A stretch of 6,468 nt of DNA from JAVVPL01 sp036655775 (GCA_036655775.1 JAVVPL010000093.1:1-6468); one strand, 5' to 3'; positions 1 to 6,468 are shown, numbered from the stretch's first letter. Made by a program: numbers and translations. Notes: generated from the letters alone by a model not told the origin.

Positions 1-80
1 GGGCAGAGTGGAAGTGGCTCCAGCAATCTTCAACACCAGTACAACTTCATGACCAGACACTCACCTGGAAAGTGCCTTTC
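1..80. other. Atypical GC-richer tail, possible chimeric junction
   Basis: Of the first 80 bases 41 are G or C, against 27 in the next 80. This is where the minus-strand murF frame is lost. Read on the minus strand, the frame carries on as FQVSVWS and stops. A second frame (HEVVLVLKIAGATSTLP) stays open to the window edge but does not look like MurF either, and it uses CTG, GTG and AAG codons more than the rest of the window. The minus strand also contains CCAGGTGAGTG, which matches a vertebrate 5' splice-site consensus. Joined host or vector DNA at a contig end is my inference; I do not recognise the source. Confidence 0.5.
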
Positions 81-796
81 AAGTTGGAATTCAAGGCATT
101 TACGCCATACAAAATCCGTTTATTTTCTGCTGAATACTGCATTAATATTGGATTATCAGCATTTACAAACAATAGGCCATCCATTTTTTGTATCCATCGA
201 TAGAGATCCGTTTTAGTTTGAATGACACCTTGAAAGCTACCAAAACCTTCCAAATGTGCTTTTCCTATGTTGGTAATCAAACCATAATTAGGTTCTGCAA
301 TCGCACACAATTCGCCAATTTCGCCCAAATGATTGGCACCCATTTCCACAATCACCATTTCTGCATCCAAAGGAATTCGCAACAAAGTTAAAGGTACCCC
401 TAGATGATTATTAAAATTTCCTTCCGTAGCATAAACTTTATACTTTACAGAAAGCACCGAACGAATTAATTCTTTGGTAGTTGTTTTACCATTAGTACCT
501 GTAATTCCTATAATCGGAATTGCTAATTGTTTTCTATGAAAATTAGCTAGGGCCTGTAAGGTCTGCAAACTATTTTCTACTAAAATGCAGCGAGAATCCT
601 TTGATTGACTCGGATTATCGACAATTGCATAAGCACAACCTTTCTCTAAAGCTACATTGACAAAATTATTGGCATCAAAGTTTTCACCTTTAAGGGCTAC
701 AAAAATTGAATTAGGTTCAATCTGACGGGTATCTGTACAAATAATTGGATGTTTTTTATACAATTGATACAATTTTTCTATTGAATAAGTCGACAT
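47..796 (-). CDS. murF: MurF, UDP-MurNAc-tripeptide--D-Ala-D-Ala ligase, C-terminally truncated
   Basis: MurF uses ATP in the cytoplasm to join D-Ala-D-Ala to the UDP-MurNAc-tripeptide, the last soluble step before lipid I. Visible in order: the substrate-binding TDTR motif (residues 21-24), FVALKGENFDAN (32-43), the Mur ligase P-loop GITGTNGKTTT (97-107), GNFNNHLGVP (126-135), EMGANHLGEIGE (151-162) and NIGKAHLEGFGS (177-188). The ATG at 796 gives the expected N-terminus and lies just below a minus-strand promoter element. The protein stops at 249 residues, whereas the family usually has about 430-450. After YGVNALNSNLKG the sequence no longer resembles MurF in any frame, so the end of the central domain and the whole C-terminal domain are missing. 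The break coincides with a rise in GC. It may be an assembly or cloning chimera, or less likely a true pseudogene. The identity as MurF is firm; the 3' end at 47 is probably not the natural one. Confidence 0.9.
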   Translation of the reverse strand: MSTYSIEKLYQLYKKHPIICTDTRQIEPNSIFVALKGENFDANNFVNVALEKGCAYAIVDNPSQSKDSRCILVENSLQTLQALANFHRKQLAIPIIGITGTNGKTTTKELIRSVLSVKYKVYATEGNFNNHLGVPLTLLRIPLDAEMVIVEMGANHLGEIGELCAIAEPNYGLITNIGKAHLEGFGSFQGVIQTKTDLYRWIQKMDGLLFVNADNPILMQYSAENKRILYGVNALNSNLKGTFQVSVWS

Positions 797-824
797 AAAA
801 TTGATTTTTCGATTAAATATAATT

Positions 825-832
825 CAAAGATA
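825..832 (-). promoter_or_regulatory. Probable -7 element of the murF promoter
   Basis: The minus strand reads TATCTTTG, a full match to the Bacteroidota -7 consensus TAnnTTTG. It ends 28 bases before the murF ATG and would place the start of transcription near 819, giving a leader of about 23 bases. No TTG is found at the proper distance upstream on the minus strand, so the -33 half is weak or absent. The gene upstream runs the other way, so murF needs a promoter in this spacer. Confidence 0.5.
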
Positions 833-846
833 TAAATAAAAATGTA

Positions 847-875
847 TTGTATATCCTTTTTTTTTATTATATTTG
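847..875 (+). promoter_or_regulatory. Probable promoter of the EF-G2 gene
   Basis: TTG at 847-849 and TATATTTG at 868-875 are separated by 18 bases. Both halves match the Bacteroidota sigma-ABfr pattern, and the -7 element is a full match. Transcription would begin near 881, leaving a leader of about 40 A/T-rich bases with no Shine-Dalgarno site, which is usual in this phylum. The spacer holds a run of nine T (857-865). Confidence 0.65.
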
Positions 876-922
876 AGGTTCAAATTCTTTTTTTAGTATA
901 AACAGTTAAAAACAAAACCGTT

Positions 923-3058
923 ATGAAAGTTTATCAAACTAATGAAATTAGAAATATTGCTCTAGTTGGCTGCGCGAAGTCGGGAAAGACTACGCTAGCA
1001 GAGGCTATGGCTTTAGAAAGCGGAGTTATTTCCCGTATGGGTAGTATTGAAGACAAAAACACTTTGTCCGACTATCGAGAAATTGAAATGGAACGTAAAA
1101 ATTCGGTAATCAATAGTTTACTCTATGCCGAAATTAATGGTAGAAAAATAAATATTTTAGATACGCCAGGGATTCCTGACTATATAGGCGAACCTCTTAC
1201 GGCCTTGAACGTGGTAGAAACTGCTCTTGTATTGGTCAATGCCACTTCTGGCATTGAAGTTGGCACAGAAATTATATGGCGAAAGGCTCAAAAATTGAAT
1301 ACCCCCATATTGTTTGTGATCAATCAAGTGGATCATGAAAAAGCAAATTTTGAAGAAAGTGTGCGTCAATTAAAAGAAAGTTTTGGCGAAAAAGTTACAG
1401 TGGCTCAATACCCTATCCATGTAGGACCTCAATTTGATGCATTGATTGATTTGGTACTTCATAAAATGATTAAATTTCCCAAAAATGGAGGAGCGGTCGA
1501 AATTGTAGAGATTCCAACCGAAGAAAAAGAAAAAGCGGATGAAATGTATCGACTTTTAGTAGAAGCCTCTGCACAAGGAGCGGATGATTTGATGGAGAAA
1601 TATTTTGAAACCAATGATCTTACTATTGAAGAAATGCGCCGTGGAATTAAATTAGGAATGGCAAATCGTGCTATTTTTCCCGTAATGTGCGTTTCTGCAA
1701 AATTGAATATTGGCGTGGCTCGTTTACTTGAATTTATTGGAAATAATGTGGTTCCACCCAACGAAGGTTTTGGTCGTTCCACGATTAATGGGAAGCAGAT
1801 TGTTTGTGATCCTACGGATTTATTTTCAGCTTTTGTATTCAAAACCTCTAAAGAACAACATTTAGGAGAAATTGCGTATCTTAAAATTATGGGAGGGGAA
1901 TTGTCAGAAGGAGAAGATGTAATTAATGCCAATACATCCAATAAGGAACGAATTTCTCAACTTATGGCTTCCGCTGGAAAAAACAGAACAAAAATCGAAA
2001 AAGCTTGTGCGGGCGATTTGGTTTGCACTTTAAAATTAAAAGATGTAAAATCAAATCAAACTTTAACTACACTCAAAAATACAGAAGATATTTTTGTTCC
2101 TATTGTATATCCTGCACCTATTTTTATTACGGCCATTAAATCTATTAATTCGGCCGATGACGGAAAGTTAGGCACTCTCTTAAACGAAATGCACGAAGCC
2201 GACTTATCTCTATTTATAGAATATTCTAGAGAGCTAAAACAATTGCTTGTCAAGGGACAAGGAGAATTTCATATCAATACCATCAAATGGTATTTGGATC
2301 ATATCTATAAAATTCCTACTGAATTTATCGTTCCCAAAATTCCATATAGAGAAACCATCACAAAAAGTGCCGAAGCGATGTATCGTCACAAAAAACAATC
2401 TGGTGGTGCAGGTCAATTTGGAGAAGTTTATCTTATGATTGAGCCCTATTTACAAGACATGGCCTCCCAAACCAAGTATCCAATTCGAAATACCGAAGAA
2501 ATCAAATTACCTTGGGGTGGCAAACTCATTTTTAACAATTGTATTGTAGGGGGTGCCATTGATGCACGTTTCTTGCCCGCAATTTTAAAAGGCATTATGG
2601 AAAAAATGGAGGAAGGTCCACTTACGGGTTCGTATGCTCGCGATATTGTAGTAAATATTTTTGACGGCAAAATGCACCCCGTAGATTCCAACGAAATGGC
2701 GTTTAAATTAGCTGGACGTAATGCATTTAAGGAAGCCTTTAAAAATGCGGGGCCTAAAATTCTTGAGCCAATTTATTCTGTGGACGTCAATGTCCCTACA
2801 AGCCGAATGGGGGATGTAATGACCGATTTACAAGAAAGAAGAGCTGTTATAATGAATTTGGAAACAGATGGTACGTATCAAACAGTTTTGGCCAAAGTAC
2901 CTTTAGCTGAAATGAATCGATACTCCACCGCCCTCAGTTCTTTAACTTCTGGACGTGCCGCCTATGGAATGAAATTTGCGGAATATGCACAAGTACCTGC
3001 GGATATACAAACCGTTTTACTTAAAACATACGAAGCGAACACCAAAGAAGACGAATAA
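923..3058 (+). CDS. EF-G paralogue of the Bacteroidota EF-G2 type
   Basis: This is a full-length (711 residues) translational GTPase of the EF-G family, which moves tRNAs and mRNA through the ribosome. Domains in order: G domain (about 1-275), domain II (about 295-395), domain III (about 400-475, with GQGEFHINTI), domain IV (about 476-610, with YRETI, HKKQSGGAGQFGEV and the tip motif DGKMHPVDSNEMAF at 581-594) and domain V (about 612-695). The G motifs depart from canonical EF-G. The P-loop is GCAKSGKTT (16-24) instead of AHxDAGKTT. Switch I reads ERKNSVI (57-63) where canonical EF-G has ERGITI. Switch II is DTPGIPDY (80-87), so the catalytic histidine after DTPG is replaced by Ile84. The base-specificity motif is NQVD (134-137) instead of NKxD. 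These changes fit the fusA2/EF-G2 paralogue of Bacteroides, reported to work without GTPase activity. The canonical fusA is expected elsewhere in the genome. The gene stands alone between its own promoter and terminator candidates. Confidence 0.93.
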   Translation: MKVYQTNEIRNIALVGCAKSGKTTLAEAMALESGVISRMGSIEDKNTLSDYREIEMERKNSVINSLLYAEINGRKINILDTPGIPDYIGEPLTALNVVETALVLVNATSGIEVGTEIIWRKAQKLNTPILFVINQVDHEKANFEESVRQLKESFGEKVTVAQYPIHVGPQFDALIDLVLHKMIKFPKNGGAVEIVEIPTEEKEKADEMYRLLVEASAQGADDLMEKYFETNDLTIEEMRRGIKLGMANRAIFPVMCVSAKLNIGVARLLEFIGNNVVPPNEGFGRSTINGKQIVCDPTDLFSAFVFKTSKEQHLGEIAYLKIMGGELSEGEDVINANTSNKERISQLMASAGKNRTKIEKACAGDLVCTLKLKDVKSNQTLTTLKNTEDIFVPIVYPAPIFITAIKSINSADDGKLGTLLNEMHEADLSLFIEYSRELKQLLVKGQGEFHINTIKWYLDHIYKIPTEFIVPKIPYRETITKSAEAMYRHKKQSGGAGQFGEVYLMIEPYLQDMASQTKYPIRNTEEIKLPWGGKLIFNNCIVGGAIDARFLPAILKGIMEKMEEGPLTGSYARDIVVNIFDGKMHPVDSNEMAFKLAGRNAFKEAFKNAGPKILEPIYSVDVNVPTSRMGDVMTDLQERRAVIMNLETDGTYQTVLAKVPLAEMNRYSTALSSLTSGRAAYGMKFAEYAQVPADIQTVLLKTYEANTKEDE

Positions 3059-3072
3059 ATATCTAATAATGG

Positions 3073-3116
3073 GTACAAAAATAGGGATGCTAGTAAGTAT
3101 CCCTATTTTTTTGTAC
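3073..3116 (+). terminator. Intrinsic terminator after the EF-G2 gene
   Basis: AAAAATAGGGAT (3077-3088) pairs with ATCCCTATTTTT (3099-3110) around a ten-base loop, and the T run continues to 3112. GTAC at 3073-3076 and 3113-3116 could extend the stem past a two-base bulge. It begins 15 bases after the EF-G2 stop codon and ends before the tonB promoter candidate, so it should separate the two transcripts. Confidence 0.85.
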
Positions 3117-3125
3117 ATATTAATT

Positions 3126-3155
3126 TTGACATATCAAAAAAAAGCTGTAATTTAG
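3126..3155 (+). promoter_or_regulatory. Probable promoter of tonB
   Basis: TTG at 3126-3128 and TAATTTAG at 3148-3155 are 19 bases apart. The second element matches TAnnTTTG except for one base. Transcription would begin near 3161, leaving a leader of about 34 bases that is almost all A and T, with no Shine-Dalgarno site before the ATG at 3195. The spacer contains eight A in a row (3136-3143). Confidence 0.55.
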
Positions 3156-3194
3156 CAAATTCTTAGAAAAAATATATAAAATATACACACTAAT

Positions 3195-3875
3195 ATGGAA
3201 GTAAAGAAATCAGAAAAGGCCAATCTAGAGACAAAAAAAGGTCTTTATATGGAAATTGGTTTAGTTTGTACGCTTGCTGTGCTCCTATTCGCTTTTGAAT
3301 GGAAGTCTTATAAAAGCATAGATGTAGAGCTTGTTAGCCGAACCGCCACAGTTGTTGAGGAAGAAGTAATCATTCAAACCGATCAAAGTTTACCTCCTCC
3401 CCCTCCACCACCTGCAGCTATTTCAACTGAAATAGAAATTGTAGAAGACACTAAAGTCATTACCAATGAAGTAGAAATCAACGTGGAATCGGATGAAAAA
3501 ACGATTGTACAAGAATATGTGGCTCCAGTGGTGGTGGAAGAAGTTGTAGTGGAAGAGGAAATTTTCCAAATTGTGGAAGAGATGCCTAGCTATCCTGGTG
3601 GGGATGAAGCTCGTATGGCTTACTTATCTCAAAACTTAAAATATCCAGTTCTTGCAATGGAAAGTGGAATTCAAGGAACGGTTTATATTGGTTTTGTTGT
3701 TGAAAAAGATGGCGGAGTTACAGATGTTAGAGTAGCACGTGGTATTGGCGGTGGTTGTGACGAAGAAGCAGTTCGAGTAGTAAAGGCTATGCCAAAATGG
3801 AAAGCTGGAAAACAACGCGGAAGATCCGTTCGTGTTCGTTATTCTGTTCCTATTCGTTTTTCTTTAGGCAATTAA
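3195..3875 (+). CDS. tonB: Energy transducer TonB
   Basis: TonB is anchored in the inner membrane and, with ExbB/ExbD, passes proton-motive force to TonB-dependent (including SusC-type) outer-membrane receptors. The 226-residue protein has a short Lys-rich cytoplasmic start, one membrane segment (about 17-35), a run of seven Pro (67-73), an acidic Val/Glu-rich periplasmic linker (about 78-130), and a C-terminal TonB domain (about 131-224). That domain has PSYPGGDEARMAYL, GTVYIGFVVEKDGGV, the Bacteroidota hallmark RGIGGGCDEEAVRVV and a closing VPIRF. The linker is unusually rich in Glu and Val and has only one proline run. There is no exbB, exbD or receptor gene beside it, so the partner system cannot be told from context. 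Bacteroidota usually carry several tonB copies. A strong terminator follows directly, so it is probably a single-gene transcript. Confidence 0.93.
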   Translation: MEVKKSEKANLETKKGLYMEIGLVCTLAVLLFAFEWKSYKSIDVELVSRTATVVEEEVIIQTDQSLPPPPPPPAAISTEIEIVEDTKVITNEVEINVESDEKTIVQEYVAPVVVEEVVVEEEIFQIVEEMPSYPGGDEARMAYLSQNLKYPVLAMESGIQGTVYIGFVVEKDGGVTDVRVARGIGGGCDEEAVRVVKAMPKWKAGKQRGRSVRVRYSVPIRFSLGN

Positions 3876-3888
3876 TTATAGAATTGAT

Positions 3889-3932
3889 AAAAGACTGAAT
3901 TGTATAGATAATATACAATTCAGTCTTTTTTT
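3889..3932 (+). terminator. Strong intrinsic terminator after tonB
   Basis: An uninterrupted 18-bp stem (3889-3906 with 3912-3929) closes a five-base loop and runs into seven T (3926-3932). It lies 13 bases after the tonB stop. It also ends only 13 bases before the start codon of the next gene on the same strand, leaving no room there for a separate promoter. Confidence 0.93.
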
Positions 3933-3945
3933 ATACATAAATATC

Positions 3946-4728
3946 ATGCAAAAATTCGGCCTCTGCCTTTTAAGCCAAATACCTATTCGTCAAAGCGTTA
4001 GTCACACGTCTGAAATGGTTTCTCAATGTTTGTTTGGCGAAGTTTTTTGTATAGAAGAATCCTATCTACATTGGTACAAAATCCGCACCCTTGAAGATGG
4101 CTATGAGGGGTGGGTAGATGCGAAACAAGTCCATCTAATCAAAAGTGATTTATACAATGCCATCAAGGATGAAAATATCAAAACCTATGCAGCTGAGCAT
4201 GATATGCATATCAACACGGAAGAGGGAAACTGTATTCGAATAGGTTTAGGATCGCGTCTTCCTTTATTTAAAGAGGGGAAAATGCACATTGACTCCCATT
4301 GCTTTGAAGTAGAAGGAGATATTATTCAAACTAAACAAAATCCACAAATTGAAAATCTAATCACTCTCAGTAAACAATTTTTACATACACCGTATTTATG
4401 GGGAGGGCGTTCTGCTTATGGAATAGATTGTTCTGGATTTTCTCAAATGATTTACAAACTCTGTGGCATATCCTTGCCTAGAGATGCCAAAAATCAAGCG
4501 CAAGCAGGAAATTTAGTTCATTTTTTTGATCAAGCACAAGCAAATGATTTATTCTTTTTTGATGACCCAGAGGGCAATATTATACACGTAGGGATCTATT
4601 TAGGGAATAATCAAATTATACATGCAAGTGGGGATGTACATATAAATATCATTGATAATCAAGGAATTTTAAATTCCGAAAAGAACGAATATACACACAA
4701 CTTACGATTTATTAAACGGTTTGTGTAG
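3946..4728 (+). CDS. SH3-domain NlpC/P60 (C40) peptidase, likely wall-peptide endopeptidase
   Basis: This is a 260-residue cysteine peptidase of the NlpC/P60 family, which cuts gamma-D-Glu to diamino-acid bonds in peptidoglycan peptides. The N-terminal half is SH3-like: residues about 1-65 carry PIRQSVSHTSEMVSQCLFGE and EGWVD, and a second, weaker SH3-like segment lies at about 75-130. The catalytic domain (about 134-260) has TPYLWGG, then DCSGF with nucleophile Cys162, HVGIYLG with His214, and IIHASG with His226, giving the expected Cys-His-His set. There is no signal peptide, membrane segment or lipobox, so a cytoplasmic role in recycling wall peptides, as for Bacillus YkfC, is likely; this is inference from architecture. 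The ATG at 3946 gives the N-terminus common in Bacteroidota homologues. No clear promoter is visible. Its stop codon lies two bases from that of the convergent ligA. Confidence 0.88.
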   Translation: MQKFGLCLLSQIPIRQSVSHTSEMVSQCLFGEVFCIEESYLHWYKIRTLEDGYEGWVDAKQVHLIKSDLYNAIKDENIKTYAAEHDMHINTEEGNCIRIGLGSRLPLFKEGKMHIDSHCFEVEGDIIQTKQNPQIENLITLSKQFLHTPYLWGGRSAYGIDCSGFSQMIYKLCGISLPRDAKNQAQAGNLVHFFDQAQANDLFFFDDPEGNIIHVGIYLGNNQIIHASGDVHINIIDNQGILNSEKNEYTHNLRFIKRFV

Positions 4729-4730
4729 AC

Positions 4731-6468
4731 TTAAATTTTTGTTGGCAATTTTAGCATCTCATAAAATTCACGTTCCGAAATTACAGAGACACCCAATTCT
4801 TTAGCTTTTTTTGCTTTTTCTGGTCCCATTTTTTCACCCGCTAATATATAATTTGTTTTAGTTGATATTGAAGAGGTATTCTTTCCTCCATAACGTTCAA
4901 TTAAGGCTTTCATTTCATCTCTGGATTGTGTAAAAGTGCCACTCACAACCCAAGTGGTCGATTTTAGAATTAAATCGGCTTCATTGATATCTTCGCCCCG
5001 CTTTTGTATTTCAAATTGGAGACCCGCTTTTCTCAATTTTTCAACAATTTGTTTATGCGATTCTTTTGAAAAATACGCTAAAATACTATCGGCTATCTTT
5101 TCTCCTACTTCGTTTACTTCCAATAAAGCCTCTTTATCCGCGGCTATCAAATTATCTATATTTTCAAAATGTCGAGCCAATAACTTTGCCGTAGTTTCTC
5201 CCACAAAACGAATACCCAAAGCAAATAAAACTCGCTCAAATCCTACGGTTTTTGATTTTTCTAAAGCTTGTAAAATATTTTCTACAGTTTTGGCTTTAAA
5301 ACTTAATTTTTTTTGTTTTTCATCCTCTTCATTAATAATTTTTTCCAAATTAATAATTTGGTTATACTGCAAATCATATAAATCGGCTATGGTATGAAGT
5401 TTGCCATTATCGAAAAGCATTTCTATCTTTCCTTCGCCCAAACTGTCTATATTCATAGCTTTTCGACTAATAAAATGCTCTAATTTTCCTTTTATTTGAG
5501 GCGGACAGGTATCTTCGTTAGGGCAATAATATCCAGCCTCTCCTTCTTGACGTACCAAAGCGGTACCACATTCTGGACAATTTGAAATAAAAGAAAAAAC
5601 TTCGCTTGAATTTGCTCGTTGACTTAGATCTACCCCTACGATTTTGGGAATAATCTCTCCTCCTTTTTCTACAAACACAAAATCACCTAAACGGACATCC
5701 AATTTTTCAATTACATCTGCATTGTGTAAACTCGCACGTTTCACTGTGGTACCCCCTAATTGTACAGCTTCCAAATTGGCGACGGGGGTAATCGCCCCTG
5801 TACGTCCTACTTGAAAATGAATAGAAAGTAATTGTGTACATTGACGCTCGGCTTTAAATTTATAAGCTATAGCCCAACGGGGTGATTTGGCTGTAAAACC
5901 TAAAGTATCCCACAGAGCGACTTGATCCACTTTGATAACAATACCATCAATATCAAAAGGCAAGGTATTTCTCTCTTTTGCCCAATAATTAATATACGTC
6001 ATCACCTCTTTTATATCCTTGCATTTTTGCGCATATTCACCCGTTTGAAAGCCCCAAGATGCAGCCGCATGCAATCGTTCATAATGACTCTCTATAGCAA
6101 TGTTTTCTCCTATTAAAAAATAAAGAAAACAATCCAAATTTCGTTTTGCCGTTTCTTTGGAATCCTGTAATTTCAAACTGCCAGAAGCTGCATTGCGAGG
6201 ATTTGCAAAAGGCATTTCACCTATATCTTCTCTCTGTAAATTCAATTTTTCAAATTCACTATGCGGAAGTACTATTTCTCCACGCATTTCAAAATCGCTT
6301 GGATAATTTGTTCCCTGCAAATGTAAAGGAATCGTTCGTATGGTTTTTACATTATCGGTAACCTCATCTCCTTGAACCCCATCTCCTCTCGTAATCGCTT
6401 GTGTCAAAACGCCATCTACATAATGTAAGCCTATCGCTAATCCATCATATTTGAGTTCGCAAACATAG
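4731..6468 (-). CDS. ligA: NAD-dependent DNA ligase LigA (5' end outside window)
   Basis: LigA seals nicks in duplex DNA with NAD+, joining Okazaki fragments and finishing repair. The visible 578 residues start inside the adenylation domain. The frame is open to the right edge, and the first codons give CELKYDG (residues 3-9), so the AMP-accepting lysine is Lys6, encoded at 6450-6452. Next come ITRGDG (25-30), FEMRGEI (59-65), FANPRNAASGSL (87-98), DGIVIK (174-179) and AIAYKFKAE (199-207). The OB-fold (about 215-290) has VGRTG and EKGGEIIP. A four-cysteine zinc finger follows (Cys297, Cys300, Cys315, Cys321), then helix-hairpin-helix repeats (about 330-475, with LGIRFVGETTAKLL) and a C-terminal BRCT domain (about 497-573). 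Roughly 110 residues, including domain Ia that grips the NMN half of NAD+, lie outside. A TTG at 6405-6407 is an internal Leu codon, not the start. Everything visible looks intact and functional. Confidence 0.96.
   Translation of the reverse strand, partial: YVCELKYDGLAIGLHYVDGVLTQAITRGDGVQGDEVTDNVKTIRTIPLHLQGTNYPSDFEMRGEIVLPHSEFEKLNLQREDIGEMPFANPRNAASGSLKLQDSKETAKRNLDCFLYFLIGENIAIESHYERLHAAASWGFQTGEYAQKCKDIKEVMTYINYWAKERNTLPFDIDGIVIKVDQVALWDTLGFTAKSPRWAIAYKFKAERQCTQLLSIHFQVGRTGAITPVANLEAVQLGGTTVKRASLHNADVIEKLDVRLGDFVFVEKGGEIIPKIVGVDLSQRANSSEVFSFISNCPECGTALVRQEGEAGYYCPNEDTCPPQIKGKLEHFISRKAMNIDSLGEGKIEMLFDNGKLHTIADLYDLQYNQIINLEKIINEEDEKQKKLSFKAKTVENILQALEKSKTVGFERVLFALGIRFVGETTAKLLARHFENIDNLIAADKEALLEVNEVGEKIADSILAYFSKESHKQIVEKLRKAGLQFEIQKRGEDINEADLILKSTTWVVSGTFTQSRDEMKALIERYGGKNTSSISTKTNYILAGEKMGPEKAKKAKELGVSVISEREFYEMLKLPTKI

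Noticed and set aside
3..190. Plus-strand frame open from the left edge across the murF end
   Set aside because: Its sequence is the complement of true MurF codons from about 95 onward and shows no family resemblance; the openness is best taken as chance.
1459..1941. Long antisense open frame (160 codons) opposite the EF-G2 gene
   Set aside because: It lies wholly inside a clear EF-G coding region, has a Ser/Ile/Pro-rich composition typical of antisense frames, and shows no recognisable domain.
3195..3875. tonB, the peptidase and ligA as parts of a new linked system
   Set aside because: Terminators, separate or absent promoters and opposite strands show independent units, and each protein belongs to a well-known family with an unrelated role.
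4936..5397. Open frame of 153 codons on the plus strand inside ligA
   Set aside because: It is antisense to the zinc-finger, helix-hairpin-helix and BRCT part of LigA, is rich in Ser, Phe and Lys as expected of a shadow, and has no promoter or known motif.
6405..6407. TTG as the start codon of ligA
   Set aside because: The same frame continues upstream to the window edge and encodes CELKYDGLAIG, the active-site region, so this TTG is an internal Leu codon and the real start is outside.

Overview
The window reads as a fragment of a low-GC Bacteroidota chromosome. The evidence is a second-type elongation factor G (EF-G2), a Bacteroidota-style energy transducer TonB, a signal-less SH3/NlpC-P60 peptidase, A-rich leaders without Shine-Dalgarno sites, and promoter elements matching the Bacteroidota pattern (TTG, about 19 bases, TAnnTTTG). 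I cannot fix the genus. Genes run off both ends: ligA at the right, and murF broken near the left edge. The window may therefore be one short contig.

Layout, left to right. Positions 1-80 are an atypical, GC-richer tail in which the reading frame of murF is lost. Positions 47-796 (minus) hold the N-terminal and ATP-binding parts of MurF, the last cytoplasmic ligase of the peptidoglycan precursor pathway. A 126-base AT-rich spacer carries divergent promoter candidates. Positions 923-3058 (plus) encode an EF-G paralogue whose GTPase motifs are altered, including loss of the catalytic switch II histidine. A hairpin terminator and a good promoter candidate follow. Positions 3195-3875 (plus) encode TonB, ending in a very strong terminator. 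Only 13 bases later, 3946-4728 (plus) encodes a cell-wall peptide peptidase. It meets the convergent ligA (4731-6468, minus, 5' end missing) with two bases between the stop codons.

The genes are mostly separate transcription units, not one pathway. They cover wall precursor synthesis (murF), probable wall peptide cleavage or recycling (NlpC/P60), translation (EF-G2), outer-membrane transport energisation (tonB) and DNA replication/repair (ligA). I see no mobile element, CRISPR array, tRNA, rRNA or defence system, and no previously undescribed multi-gene system. The points most worth checking are the foreign-looking left tail, the divergent GTPase centre of the EF-G2, and the homopolymer inside its promoter spacer.
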